DNA of 19,010 bases from an uncultured Ignavibacteria bacterium (GTDB lineage: Bacteria > Bacteroidota > Ignavibacteria > Kapaibacteriales > UBA961): contig CALMMI010000127.1 in assembly GCA_937868245.1 (NCBI GenBank), positions 1-19,010 of the forward strand. The letters run 5' to 3'. Position 1 is the stretch's first letter, and each line of letters starts with the position of its first letter. A program made the translations under genes and the position numbers. Of the stretch, positions 1-7,143 are shown piece by piece. The notes beneath the pieces were generated by a model that was given only the letters and a program-made list of their open reading frames with translations, made no database searches and was not told the origin of the DNA.

Positions 1-245
1 GTTGCACCAAAATAGTAAACGTTCGGATCGCTTGCCACACCACATACAGCTAAAGAACGACCACCGCGAAACGGTCCTATGTTACGCCATTTCAACGCAG
101 AAAACAGCTTAGGGTTAACGGCATATTGCTCGTTTTTAGGTGGATTTTTCTTTTGAGAGAATGTTATGGTTGGAAATGAAACAAGGAAAGTAAGGCAAAG
201 TAGCAGTAAACCCGAAAAGCGCACAGAATATAGAGGAGGAGTCAT
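1..245 (-). CDS. Secreted beta-propeller (VPS10/BNR-like) protein, N-terminal fragment
   Basis: Partial gene: ATG at 243-245 on the minus strand, open to the window edge (81 complete codons). The first ~30 residues form a signal peptide, with a hydrophobic stretch (FSGLLLLCLTFLVSF) ending near TFSQ. The mature part contains KWRNIGPFRGGRS followed by GVASDPNVYYFGA. That pattern starts the first blade of the large VPS10/sortilin-like or BNR-repeat proteins that are common in Bacteroidota and often labelled 'glycosyl hydrolase'. The protein is probably exported. The specific activity cannot be judged because only the start is present. The upstream gap holds a full TTTG-N20-TATTTTTG promoter (278-309), so it is probably transcribed on its own. 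This reading frame is too short to appear in a standard long-ORF list but is well supported by its signal peptide and motif. Confidence 0.8.
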   Translation of the reverse strand, partial: MTPPLYSVRFSGLLLLCLTFLVSFPTITFSQKKNPPKNEQYAVNPKLFSALKWRNIGPFRGGRSLAVCGVASDPNVYYFGA

Positions 246-277
246 AGTTTTATTATATAGTTATTGTTATTCCCGAG

Positions 278-309
278 CAAAAATACTATCTAATTTTATG
301 GTGCACAAA
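278..309 (-). promoter_or_regulatory. Bacteroidota-type promoter of the beta-propeller gene
   Basis: On the minus strand, TTTG (309-306) and TATTTTTG (285-278) are separated by 20 bases. This matches the known Bacteroidota housekeeping promoter, TTTG/TTG about 19-21 bases before TAnnTTTG. The -7 box lies 32 bases before the ATG at 245. Confidence 0.65.
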
Positions 310-344
310 TGGAGATAGATTATCCGTGAAAGTGAAAAACAAAA

Positions 345-397
345 TGCTCCCAAAACGTAATTCTATGGTTTAAAAATAGAAATACATTTTGGGAGCA
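345..397 (-). terminator. Intrinsic terminator after the M1 peptidase gene
   Basis: The arms TGCTCCCAAAA (345-355) and TTTTGGGAGCA (387-397) pair perfectly over 11 bp. An inner TTCTAT/ATAGAA stem (361-366/376-381) extends the hairpin. On the minus strand it is followed by TTTTGTTTTT. It lies about 100 bases past the peptidase stop codon and before the promoter of the next gene. Confidence 0.7.
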
Positions 398-419
398 ATT
401 ATTTTGCAGTATCATGCTT

Positions 420-468
420 GACCACACACCCCTTGCCCTGCTCTCGATGAGGGGAATTAGCACTTTTG
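420..468 (+). repeat. Dispersed intergenic repeat, copy 1 (CCACACCCC...GGGGAATTAG)
   Basis: This stretch aligns over about 45 bases with 15100-15146: both read ACCACAC..CCC..GCCC..CTCTCGA.GAGGGGAATTAG.ACTTTT. The copy here has a few substitutions that weaken the central hairpin. Together with the terminator at 345-397 and the promoter at 278-309 it accounts for most of the 246-497 gap. Confidence 0.6.
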
Positions 469-497
469 TTTTGCTTTCTGTGTATTGGATAACAACG

Positions 498-2777
498 TTA
501 TTCTATCCAATCCATCGTTTCCACTTCGCACAATACTGATTCCAAATCATTGAGTACAACATCTTTTGGTTTTAACGGCATAAGGGGCAAATCGAATTCC
601 GCCTTCTTACCTGTAACCATAGCGCGCACCCTGGCAATTTGATTATTACCGAAATCAATTTTAATTGGTATGGACATCTTGAAATCAGGAGGCACATTTA
701 CCTGATATATCTGGCATGAAACCTTGTATTTTCCATCCTGTTCCTTCACTTTATATGCAAACTTATAGAGCGGTATCTCAGTGCCGTCCACCCACTGGTC
801 AAAAAACCATCCTACATCACTACCTGTGTATTGTTCAATAACATGACGGAAATCCTGAGTTGTAGCCTGCTTACCCTTATATGTTTCAAAAAAGGTTTTC
901 ATAATCTTGAAGAAAGCATCTTCCTTCATCGTCTTCACATCCAGAAACATATTTCTGAGCATGTGGAGAACCCATGCTCCCTTTTTATAGACAATTAAGT
1001 CATAATCTTCCCGTGTAAGAGTACTACTTGTACGCCTACCCAATGAGATTGGACCGCTTTGAGTCCTTGAACCTAACATTGAGTTGCGTTTATTAATAAT
1101 ACTTTCCCTGTATTTACCGAGCATTTTGAAAAATTTATCATTGTGGAGTACGGTTTGCATATACATCATAGCTGAATATTCCGAGAAAGCTTCACTGAGC
1201 CACTGATCATGATAGCTCTGGAAATCCACACCAATTGCCCACCACTGGTGCGCAACCTCATGGGCGCAGAAGACTTCATGAAATCCTTTATTTTGAGCGT
1301 CCAAAAATGTTGCATAAGATAAATGAATCATCCCCGGGAATGCTTCTCCATGTAAATCTGAAATTTCAGTTGCATTAAAGTGCTTTAACCCCAAATCACC
1401 GTAAATTTTCTGATAGAACTTAAAACTAAGCCCAATGTCCTGCATTACATTTTCCCGTTGATCAGTATTTAATGAATGCATATAGAACTCAGGCAATTCA
1501 TCATCAGCAAACTTCTTAGTAGAAAAGACCCCGATGTTAAAGGAATAATTACGGATTTTACTGGGAGTAAGCCATTGCGTTGTTATGACTTCATCATCTT
1601 CATTCTCTTTAGATGAAATACGATCACCCACCGCTACAAATGTATATCGTTTTGGCACATGGAAGGTTGCGTCAAAAATTGCGTATTTTTTATATCCCGA
1701 GTGTGGATACCAACCTATTGAATTTTCAAGAAATGTCCAATTCTCTATTCGTGTCATTATATTATCACTTGAGCATACAAATTTCAAAGAAAGGCTGTCA
1801 CCCTGCTTATACTTTTTTGGAAGATTTACCCAACAATCACCCACTCCTACTCCATTATAATATGGTAGTTCCACACCATCCATACTTACTGAAGTTACTG
1901 TTATATAGGGTGACAAATAAAAATACAACCAATTCGCACTATCAGCTGTAAGAGTTCCCTTTACAGTTGTCGTAACTGCAAATTCCAATGATTTGCCTAT
2001 TGTACAATCAATTATATAACTGTTAATTTCAAAATCAGCTTTGTTGAAATTTTCTATAGACTCTCCATTCTCTGATTGGTATTGATTTATTGGTTCAAAA
2101 AAACTAGCTTGAGTTACCCTTGCATTGCGACGTTTCGAAAGTTGAATTTGCTCTTCTTCATACGGCTTGTATGACCACATTAATTCATCATACTTCTTTG
2201 TATCCATTATAGCAAAAAAGAGGGGGTTATCTTTTTCTTCAAGAAGTGTTTTCGTTAAATCATTATCCACCATTTGCTTTTCTTTCCATATTACTCCGTT
2301 AACGCCATTGCCGATAATTGATTTAAGACTTGAAGGCAATTCTTGTTTCGAGAATTTACAGCCTGCTTTTAACTCCTTTTCTGTACTGTCTGCAAAAATA
2401 ATGACAATTGACTTTACTTCATCTTCAACCATCTGCGCGCCAAGATGCCTTTCCAGTTGCTCTCGCTCCACTCTGGATGGAGGTGCGAAACTGAAAGTTG
2501 CTTTTCCCGTAAAAACAGCAGCACGCACCTTTCCACCGATAGGTTTACAAAGAGTAATTGTCCCTTGTTGTAAATTGAACGAGGCTGTTTCACGTTGAAG
2601 GAAGAAATCTGTAACCGATGCAACTTTTGTTTCATCCGGCTCAAGCCCACGAAGGGCATCAAGCATACTTTTATAGGTAGGAAATGCAGGCTGCTGGGCA
2701 GTTGCCGCACAAGGAAGGAAATAAAGACCGAAAAGAACAACAAAAACGAAAAGAGAATTGCGTAAAAAAACAACCAT
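498..2777 (-). CDS. Secreted M1-family zinc metallopeptidase
   Basis: A 759-residue protein with a signal peptide (residues 1 to about 27, ending CAATAQQ). The zinc site is clear: H506-E507-V-A-H510, then 18 residues, then E529 in LSEAFSEY. This is the HExxH-X18-E signature of the M1 (gluzincin) aminopeptidases. Y597 in IVYKKGAWVLHMLR fits the family's catalytic tyrosine. A classical GAMEN exopeptidase motif is not seen; the equivalent stretch reads GEAFPGMIHLS, so true aminopeptidase activity is uncertain. The N-terminal ~480 residues have no motif I recognise beyond the beta-rich region normal for M1 proteins. There is no T9SS tail. The protein is likely periplasmic or outer surface, releasing residues from peptides. 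The start is supported by AGGAG (2783-2787 on plus as CTCCT), 5 bases before the ATG. Confidence 0.88.
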   Translation of the reverse strand: MVVFLRNSLFVFVVLFGLYFLPCAATAQQPAFPTYKSMLDALRGLEPDETKVASVTDFFLQRETASFNLQQGTITLCKPIGGKVRAAVFTGKATFSFAPPSRVEREQLERHLGAQMVEDEVKSIVIIFADSTEKELKAGCKFSKQELPSSLKSIIGNGVNGVIWKEKQMVDNDLTKTLLEEKDNPLFFAIMDTKKYDELMWSYKPYEEEQIQLSKRRNARVTQASFFEPINQYQSENGESIENFNKADFEINSYIIDCTIGKSLEFAVTTTVKGTLTADSANWLYFYLSPYITVTSVSMDGVELPYYNGVGVGDCWVNLPKKYKQGDSLSLKFVCSSDNIMTRIENWTFLENSIGWYPHSGYKKYAIFDATFHVPKRYTFVAVGDRISSKENEDDEVITTQWLTPSKIRNYSFNIGVFSTKKFADDELPEFYMHSLNTDQRENVMQDIGLSFKFYQKIYGDLGLKHFNATEISDLHGEAFPGMIHLSYATFLDAQNKGFHEVFCAHEVAHQWWAIGVDFQSYHDQWLSEAFSEYSAMMYMQTVLHNDKFFKMLGKYRESIINKRNSMLGSRTQSGPISLGRRTSSTLTREDYDLIVYKKGAWVLHMLRNMFLDVKTMKEDAFFKIMKTFFETYKGKQATTQDFRHVIEQYTGSDVGWFFDQWVDGTEIPLYKFAYKVKEQDGKYKVSCQIYQVNVPPDFKMSIPIKIDFGNNQIARVRAMVTGKKAEFDLPLMPLKPKDVVLNDLESVLCEVETMDWIE

Positions 2778-2872
2778 ACAAACTCCTTTGGGAAAAGTGG
2801 ATAAATTTTATTTTGGGAAAAATTACAAGTTTTTTGATTGTTTTCGAATCTATTATGTGATGCCTTCGTGTA

Positions 2873-2998
2873 CTAGGGGCGTTGCCCCTAGCTTTGGTGT
2901 GTATGCCCGTTGGGCAAACCAATTCTGTTTCCTCTATCTATTAAAAAAACTTAATTAGGCTGAAAGCCTTGCACACTATAGCTTGGGGCATCGCCCCA
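2873..2998. repeat. Cassette of four palindromes with 3-base loops
   Basis: Four perfect palindromes follow one another, each with exactly three unpaired bases: CTAGGGGC-GTT-GCCCCTAG (2873-2891), TGCCC-GTT-GGGCA (2904-2916), AGGCT-GAA-AGCCT (2957-2969) and TGGGGC-ATC-GCCCCA (2984-2998). The stems differ in sequence but the format is the same. Such strings are known as dispersed intergenic repeats in Bacteroidota genomes. No transposase is nearby. Function unknown. Confidence 0.65.
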
Positions 2999-3058
2999 CG
3001 ACAAAACGCCGCAAGACCAAAAACTATCAAAAACCAATGTTTCAATATTAAGCTAAAA

Positions 3059-3095
3059 ATAATGCCCCAAATATATCAAATATTTGGGGCATTAT
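3059..3095 (-). terminator. Strong terminator after asnS
   Basis: Two 16-bp arms pair perfectly (3059-3074 with 3080-3095, core AATGCCCCAAAT/ATTTGGGGCATT) around a 5-base loop. On the minus strand TTTTTAG follows. It begins 7 bases past the asnS stop codon. Confidence 0.85.
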
Positions 3096-3101
3096 AAAAA
3101 C

Positions 3102-4451
3102 TTACGGTACAATTCGGTAAATCATCCGTGGGAATGGAATCACCTCTCGAATATGCTCCGCTCCGGTAATCCACTTGACGGTTCGTTCCACACCAAGACC
3201 GAAACCGCTGTGCGGCACACTTCCGTATTTCCGCAAATCTAAATACCATTGGAAGGCTTCCTGCGGGAGGTTCTCGTGGATAATCCGTTCTAAGAGCAAA
3301 TCGTGGTCATCCTCGCGCTGGCTTCCGCCGATAATTTCTCCTGCTCCTTCGGGAGCAAGCATATCCATTGCCAGTGCACATTTCGTATTTTCAGGGTCTC
3401 GCTTCATATAGAATGCTTTTACCTCTGACGGATAACGGTGGATGATACACGGCTTGTCGAACTGTTGCATAATTGCTTCTTCCTGTGGTGCACCAAAGTC
3501 CTCACCCCAAGGAAAATCAATCTGTATTTCGGTGCCGTCTGCTTGCTTTTTGTTCAATTTTACATTGTTCTTGTTAAGCCATTCCACAGCTTCCGTATAA
3601 CTCATACGGTAGAACGGACGGCGTACTGCCTCAAGTTTGGATACATCGCGTCCGAGTGTTGCAAGTTCCTTTTGGCAAGTTTTCAGAACATATTGAACGA
3701 TATACTCTACCATGTCCTCAGCCAAGTCCATGTCGTCGTTCAAGTCGAAAAATGCCATTTCAGGTTCTACCATCCAAAACTCCGTAAGGTGGCGGCGTGT
3801 TTTGGAACGTTCTGCACGGAAGGTAGGTCCGAAAGTATAAACACGACCTAATGACATTGCGCTTGCTTCGGCATACAATTGACCGGATTGCGAAAGATAT
3901 GCTTTCCCCAAATCGAAATATTCGGTTTCGAAGAGAGTAGAAGTTCCTTCACACGCATTTGGCGTAAGGAGCGGGGAATCCATCAGGCGGAAACCGTTCC
4001 CGTCGAAGAAATCACGGATTGCTTTTATCACCGACGAACGAACGCGCATGATTGCGTGTTGGCGCGAGGAACGAAGCCACAAATGGCGGTGCTCCATCAA
4101 GAATTCCGTACCGTGTTCCTTAGGAGTAATCGGATAATCTTTTGCAATTGAATAGATTTTAACATCCGTTACATCAATTTCAAAACCACCCGGAGCGCGC
4201 TCTTCAGCACGAACAGTACCGCTGATTGCTACTGAGGATTCTTGAGTTAATTGCTCTGCATTTGCAAAAACTTCTTCTGCTACATTTGGCTTAAAGACTA
4301 CACATTGGCAAATTCCGCTACCGTCGCGAAGTTTAATAAACTGTAATTTTCCTTTACCGGTACGGTCGTACACCCATCCGCGAAGGGTTACGTGCTGCCC
4401 AACTGCCTGAGCAAGGTTTTCGATTGTTTGATATGATTTATAGGGCGACAT
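3102..4451 (-). CDS. asnS: Asparagine--tRNA ligase
   Basis: Class II aminoacyl-tRNA synthetase that charges tRNA-Asn with asparagine in the cytoplasm; 449 residues, normal for the family. An N-terminal OB-fold anticodon-binding domain (about residues 18-105, VTLRGWVYDRTGKGKLQFIKL) is followed by the catalytic domain. All three class II motifs are visible: motif 1 around RVRSSVIKAIRDFF...DSPLLTP; motif 2 with FRAE (R212) in TFGPTFRAERSKTRRHL; and motif 3 with GLGVER (R423). The stretch CEGTSTLFETEYF...YLSQSGQLYAEA is typical of AsnRS rather than AspRS, and no GAD insertion domain of bacterial AspRS is present. It is a single-gene unit: a -7 box lies about 60 bases upstream and a strong terminator directly follows. 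No Shine-Dalgarno sequence is evident. Confidence 0.97.
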   Translation of the reverse strand: MSPYKSYQTIENLAQAVGQHVTLRGWVYDRTGKGKLQFIKLRDGSGICQCVVFKPNVAEEVFANAEQLTQESSVAISGTVRAEERAPGGFEIDVTDVKIYSIAKDYPITPKEHGTEFLMEHRHLWLRSSRQHAIMRVRSSVIKAIRDFFDGNGFRLMDSPLLTPNACEGTSTLFETEYFDLGKAYLSQSGQLYAEASAMSLGRVYTFGPTFRAERSKTRRHLTEFWMVEPEMAFFDLNDDMDLAEDMVEYIVQYVLKTCQKELATLGRDVSKLEAVRRPFYRMSYTEAVEWLNKNNVKLNKKQADGTEIQIDFPWGEDFGAPQEEAIMQQFDKPCIIHRYPSEVKAFYMKRDPENTKCALAMDMLAPEGAGEIIGGSQREDDHDLLLERIIHENLPQEAFQWYLDLRKYGSVPHSGFGLGVERTVKWITGAEHIREVIPFPRMIYRIVP

Positions 4452-4512
4452 ATTTTTAAAGAGTTATGAATTGAATTTGATTACGACAATAAGAAATAAA
4501 CCTTTGGAATTA

Positions 4513-4520
4513 CAAAAATA
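4513..4520 (-). promoter_or_regulatory. Candidate -7 box (TATTTTTG) for asnS
   Basis: An exact match to TAnnTTTG on the minus strand, 61 bases before the asnS ATG. No TTTG is seen at the expected -33 distance, so this is a partial promoter match. Confidence 0.4.
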
Positions 4521-4600
4521 AGATAAATTCGTTATTCTATAAGCATAGAGACGTATAACCCTAATGAATTGGGTATCTATCTCAAATAATTATACATCAA

Positions 4601-4713
4601 AAGCTCCATCGGAGCGACCTGTTTGTAGAATAAACTCGCAAAAATGAAATAAGCTCCATGGGAGCGACCTGTTGTAACAATGCTTTGTTAAACAGGTCGC
4701 TCCCATGGAGCTT
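4601..4713. repeat. Three-copy palindromic repeat forming a 29-bp inverted repeat
   Basis: A 23-base unit (AAGCTCCATSGGAGCGACCTG plus TT) occurs at 4601-4623 and 4651-4673 in direct orientation, exactly 50 bases apart, and at 4691-4713 inverted. Copies two and three are exact reverse complements. Pairing continues inward with TAACAA/TTGTTA (4675-4680/4685-4690), leaving a 4-base loop and one bulged G (4674). Each unit also contains its own small palindrome GCTCC-ATG/ATC-GGAGC with a 3-base loop. In RNA the large hairpin could also end transcription of the TPR/LRR gene. Similar 'GCTCC.T.GGAGCGACCTGT' strings are common between genes in Bacteroidota. Confidence 0.75.
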
Positions 4714-4840
4714 TCTCGGAATAAATGTTTTTTCTTCTACAAACAGTGCACCAATACAGGGTTTTGGATAGAATATTTTATTTTGAAAGTTTGATATATA
4801 AGTTAAGAATCGTACTATAAGACAAATAGATTCCAACACC

Positions 4841-5770
4841 TCACTCCTCCACCGATTCCTCCTCAACTAGTTCGTACCTGTCAAAAATGATATTGGTATT
4901 CGGCATATTCTTGATAAGGGTAGAGATATTGCTGAATTGTATTTTATTACCCGAAATATCCAAAACCTTCAGGTTTTTCAACGATGTGATGGAAGTTGGA
5001 ATTTCCTTGAGTTTATTATTCGATAAGTCTAAAATTTCCAATTGCTTGAGATCGCCTATAGTTTGAGGGATTGTTTTTATTTTGTTGTCCGAGCAATTGA
5101 GCGTTCTTAGTCCCTTCAAACCACTCAATCCATTGTCGAGTGAAGTAATTTTATTCTTCTTCAAGTTCAGATATTTCAATTTTGAAAACTGATTCAAACT
5201 ACTCGGGAATTCTTTAATCCTGTTATTGACGGCACTAAAGTTCTCCATATTCGCAGGTAAATCATAAGGAATCTCCTTGATTTTGGAATTATCTATATTG
5301 ACAACTTTAGCATTTCCATACTGGGGTGCAGGACTATTGCCGGCTCGCCCTGTAGGAGCAGAGTTTTCATCTGCAATTTCATTCTTTACTTCGCCTATGT
5401 TTTTCATAATTTCAGTAAGAGGAACAGGGCTACCATCCTTCTGTTTTACCATTTTTTGAAACCCTGCCAATGCTTTTTCAAAGTTGTCTTTTGATAAGGC
5501 TGCAAAATAATCTGTATTATCACCGTAATTTCCTGAAGCAACCATATCACGGTATAAATATCCCAGAAATTCGCTTGCCGTAGCAGTCCAGTAACCATCC
5601 TTACCAACAAGTGCTTTGCCTTGTTTCAAATATTCTTCTGCTTTTTCATAATCACCGGATTCCCGGTATGTATTGCCAAGTTTCAAATATCGTTTGCCAA
5701 GTTCATTTGCATTTACAATACTGCAAACTGACAGTAATATTATGAATATTGAGATTGTAGTTCTTTTCAT
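4841..5770 (-). CDS. Secreted TPR and leucine-rich-repeat protein
   Basis: A 309-residue protein. I place the start at the ATG at 5768-5770 because GGGAG lies 8 bases before it and the signal peptide (MKRTTISIFIILLSVCSIVNA) starts directly there; an ATG six codons earlier (5788) is less likely. After the signal peptide comes at least one TPR-like helix pair (LGNTYRESGDYEKAEEYLKQGKAL). A linker rich in N, S and P follows, then about six leucine-rich repeats of the LxxLxLxxNxIxxIP type up to the C-terminus. Both repeat types bind other proteins, so an envelope scaffold or sensor role is an inference. It follows the barrel-protein gene by 25 bases and is surely co-transcribed with it. The acidic tail (YELVEEESVEE) has no sorting signal. 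Confidence 0.82.
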   Translation of the reverse strand: MKRTTISIFIILLSVCSIVNANELGKRYLKLGNTYRESGDYEKAEEYLKQGKALVGKDGYWTATASEFLGYLYRDMVASGNYGDNTDYFAALSKDNFEKALAGFQKMVKQKDGSPVPLTEIMKNIGEVKNEIADENSAPTGRAGNSPAPQYGNAKVVNIDNSKIKEIPYDLPANMENFSAVNNRIKEFPSSLNQFSKLKYLNLKKNKITSLDNGLSGLKGLRTLNCSDNKIKTIPQTIGDLKQLEILDLSNNKLKEIPTSITSLKNLKVLDISGNKIQFSNISTLIKNMPNTNIIFDRYELVEEESVEE

Positions 5771-5795
5771 TTTCGTTCTCCCGACCATTTCAAAT

Positions 5796-6959
5796 TTATA
5801 GAATATTGAATCGTAAGCCCAAACTGAATGTGCTTATAGTTGCTTTGCCGATACTCACATCCTGACCGGGGTTGCCAAACATCATGTCGCGGGTTGGGAA
5901 CAGAACACCAAAGTTAAAATACAAACTAGCAGGACTGATCGTTGTAAATTTTGAAAAATTCAATTCCAGGTTCAGAGTTTGTCCCTTATACTTAGCTTCG
6001 GGTAATGGTATATTCGGTGAGCTTGCAGTTCCCCAATAATGCCCTACCCCGATTTTAATTCCCGCTTTCACAGGCTTTAACTCTATTACACCCGGCAGAT
6101 TCAAATTGAAACCAATGGAGTATATATTGGAATTCCATTCGCGCCATGATGAATTTGTATTTTCCGGGTCTGGATTCGATTTTATTTGCGGCATTAAGTA
6201 TGCAAACCAAATATCAAAATACTTACCATACTCTGCAAGGGAATTCATGTTAAGTTCTGCTTTTGCCCCATACGATATATCCGTTTGAATACCCCCTGAA
6301 CTGATTGAAGGTATAAATACGGAATTAGAAAGCATTAACGACGGAATAAATGTATCTTCCAATACTTTTGCCATTGTTGAACTTGACGTATATTGGAGCA
6401 TATAGTATTTATAGGATATCGAATCGAGTGCTTTTTTAATGCTATCGCAAAATTTTGCAATTTCATAAACCCGGTTAGAGTAGATATCAGCATTTTGAGA
6501 TTTTAACTCCAATTCGTAATTCTTGATTCCCAGTTCAATACTCTTACGCTTCTCTTCTCGCAGCCGTTTTTGAATATTGTACAGTTCTGCATGAATCTGC
6601 TCTTCGGATAATGCCTCAATTTGAAGCTGCAACTTAAATGCAACACTATGGAATTTTCTAAGTGTTTTTGCTTCCTGAGATGTAATTTCTTCCAATGTTG
6701 GCACAGGTACTGCCACAACGGGTTTAATTTCCCAGTATTTTAGTTGAGCATCTAGGGTTGCCGCGGTTGTGTAATATTCTAAGAGGAGTGCAGTGTACAT
6801 TTCTTCGTTATCCTCATATTTTTCCATCTCTGCTTTAGTTGGAAAAGGTGATAGTTTCGCCATCGGTACAGCGGCATAGGTCAGTTGGGTAAGTAAAAGT
6901 ACAAATATCACTCCTCCTGCCAATCGAAGAATGATTTGTTTTAGTATGTTGTTAATCAT
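5796..6959 (-). CDS. Exported protein, coiled-coil N-terminal half and predicted outer-membrane barrel C-terminal half
   Basis: Not a family I recognise; 387 residues. A signal peptide (residues 1 to about 29, IFVLLLTQLTYAA) is followed by a long helical, charged region (about 40-200, including EEQIHAELYNIQKRLREEKRKSIELG) likely to form coiled coils. From about residue 215 the sequence changes to alternating polar/hydrophobic strands (GIQTDISYGAKAELNMNS, IYSIGFNLNL, AGIKIGVGHYWG, LNLELNFSKF, SLYFNFGVLF). It ends in FSLGLRFNIL, which resembles the closing strand of small outer-membrane barrels. It is first in an operon with the TPR/LRR gene. The upstream region shares a 184-base divergent spacer with the alpha/beta hydrolase gene and contains a 7-bp palindrome. 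Function unknown; the barrel call is from strand pattern only. Confidence 0.75.
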   Translation of the reverse strand: MINNILKQIILRLAGGVIFVLLLTQLTYAAVPMAKLSPFPTKAEMEKYEDNEEMYTALLLEYYTTAATLDAQLKYWEIKPVVAVPVPTLEEITSQEAKTLRKFHSVAFKLQLQIEALSEEQIHAELYNIQKRLREEKRKSIELGIKNYELELKSQNADIYSNRVYEIAKFCDSIKKALDSISYKYYMLQYTSSSTMAKVLEDTFIPSLMLSNSVFIPSISSGGIQTDISYGAKAELNMNSLAEYGKYFDIWFAYLMPQIKSNPDPENTNSSWREWNSNIYSIGFNLNLPGVIELKPVKAGIKIGVGHYWGTASSPNIPLPEAKYKGQTLNLELNFSKFTTISPASLYFNFGVLFPTRDMMFGNPGQDVSIGKATISTFSLGLRFNIL

Positions 6960-6981
6960 ATTATTTTACTCGCGGTTATTG

Positions 6982-6998
6982 TTACATTTTGAATGTAA
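6982..6998. promoter_or_regulatory. Palindrome upstream of the barrel/LRR operon
   Basis: TTACATT-TTG-AATGTAA is a perfect 7-bp inverted repeat with a 3-base centre. It sits 23 bases before the ATG at 6959 and is well placed to be a repressor or activator site, or a leader hairpin. No regulator gene is nearby to pair with it. Confidence 0.35.
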
Positions 6999-7100
6999 TG
7001 AGGTTTCATCAATTACTATGCCAAATGAATAGTAGCGGTAATTAAGTCCCTGATTTAGTTTCAGCTCCATTCTTCATTTTTTCCTGCACATTGCTTTTCT

Positions 7101-7108
7101 TATTTTTG
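7101..7108 (+). promoter_or_regulatory. Candidate -7 box (TATTTTTG) for the alpha/beta hydrolase
   Basis: An exact TAnnTTTG match ending 35 bases before the ATG at 7144. No convincing TTTG is found 19-21 bases upstream, so only half of the promoter is visible. Confidence 0.4.
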
Positions 7109-7143
7109 CAGTATTACTATTCATTCCTTAATTAATCTATCTG

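Larger units (their letters stand above)
2778..3101. other. Gap of 324 bases between M1 peptidase and asnS
   Basis: No gene is seen. From left to right the gap holds the peptidase ribosome-binding site (2783-2787), an AT-rich leader, a four-hairpin repeat cassette (2873-2998) and the asnS terminator (3059-3095). Short reading frames across it run through the palindromes and have no coding character. No clear TAnnTTTG promoter box was found for the peptidase; TAATTTTT on the minus strand near 2825 is the nearest match. Confidence 0.6.
4452..4840. other. Gap of 389 bases between asnS and the TPR/LRR gene
   Basis: No gene is seen. The gap holds the candidate asnS -7 box (4513-4520) and the triple inverted/direct repeat at 4601-4713. 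Between 4714 and 4840 there is AT-rich sequence in which I recognise only TTCTACAAAC (4735-4744), an inverted echo of the bases following the first repeat copy (4620-4629). An 89-codon frame across the repeats has no protein-like features. Confidence 0.6.

Noticed and set aside
1585..2598. Plus-strand frames of 91-143 codons inside the M1 peptidase gene
   Set aside because: They lie wholly antisense to a well-supported gene and lack motifs or translation signals.
2671..2958. Short frames on both strands over the four-hairpin cassette
   Set aside because: Their residues come from the palindromes and the peptidase leader; there is no conserved or protein-like pattern.
3438..3851. 137-codon plus-strand frame inside asnS
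   Set aside because: It is a shadow of the highly conserved asnS coding sequence on the other strand.
4601..4713. Possible mini CRISPR array
   Set aside because: Only two direct copies exist, the third is inverted, spacers differ in length and content, and there are no cas genes.
4597..4866. 89-codon minus-strand frame over the triple repeat
   Set aside because: It runs through palindromic repeat DNA and overlaps the end of the TPR/LRR gene; no protein motif or start signal.
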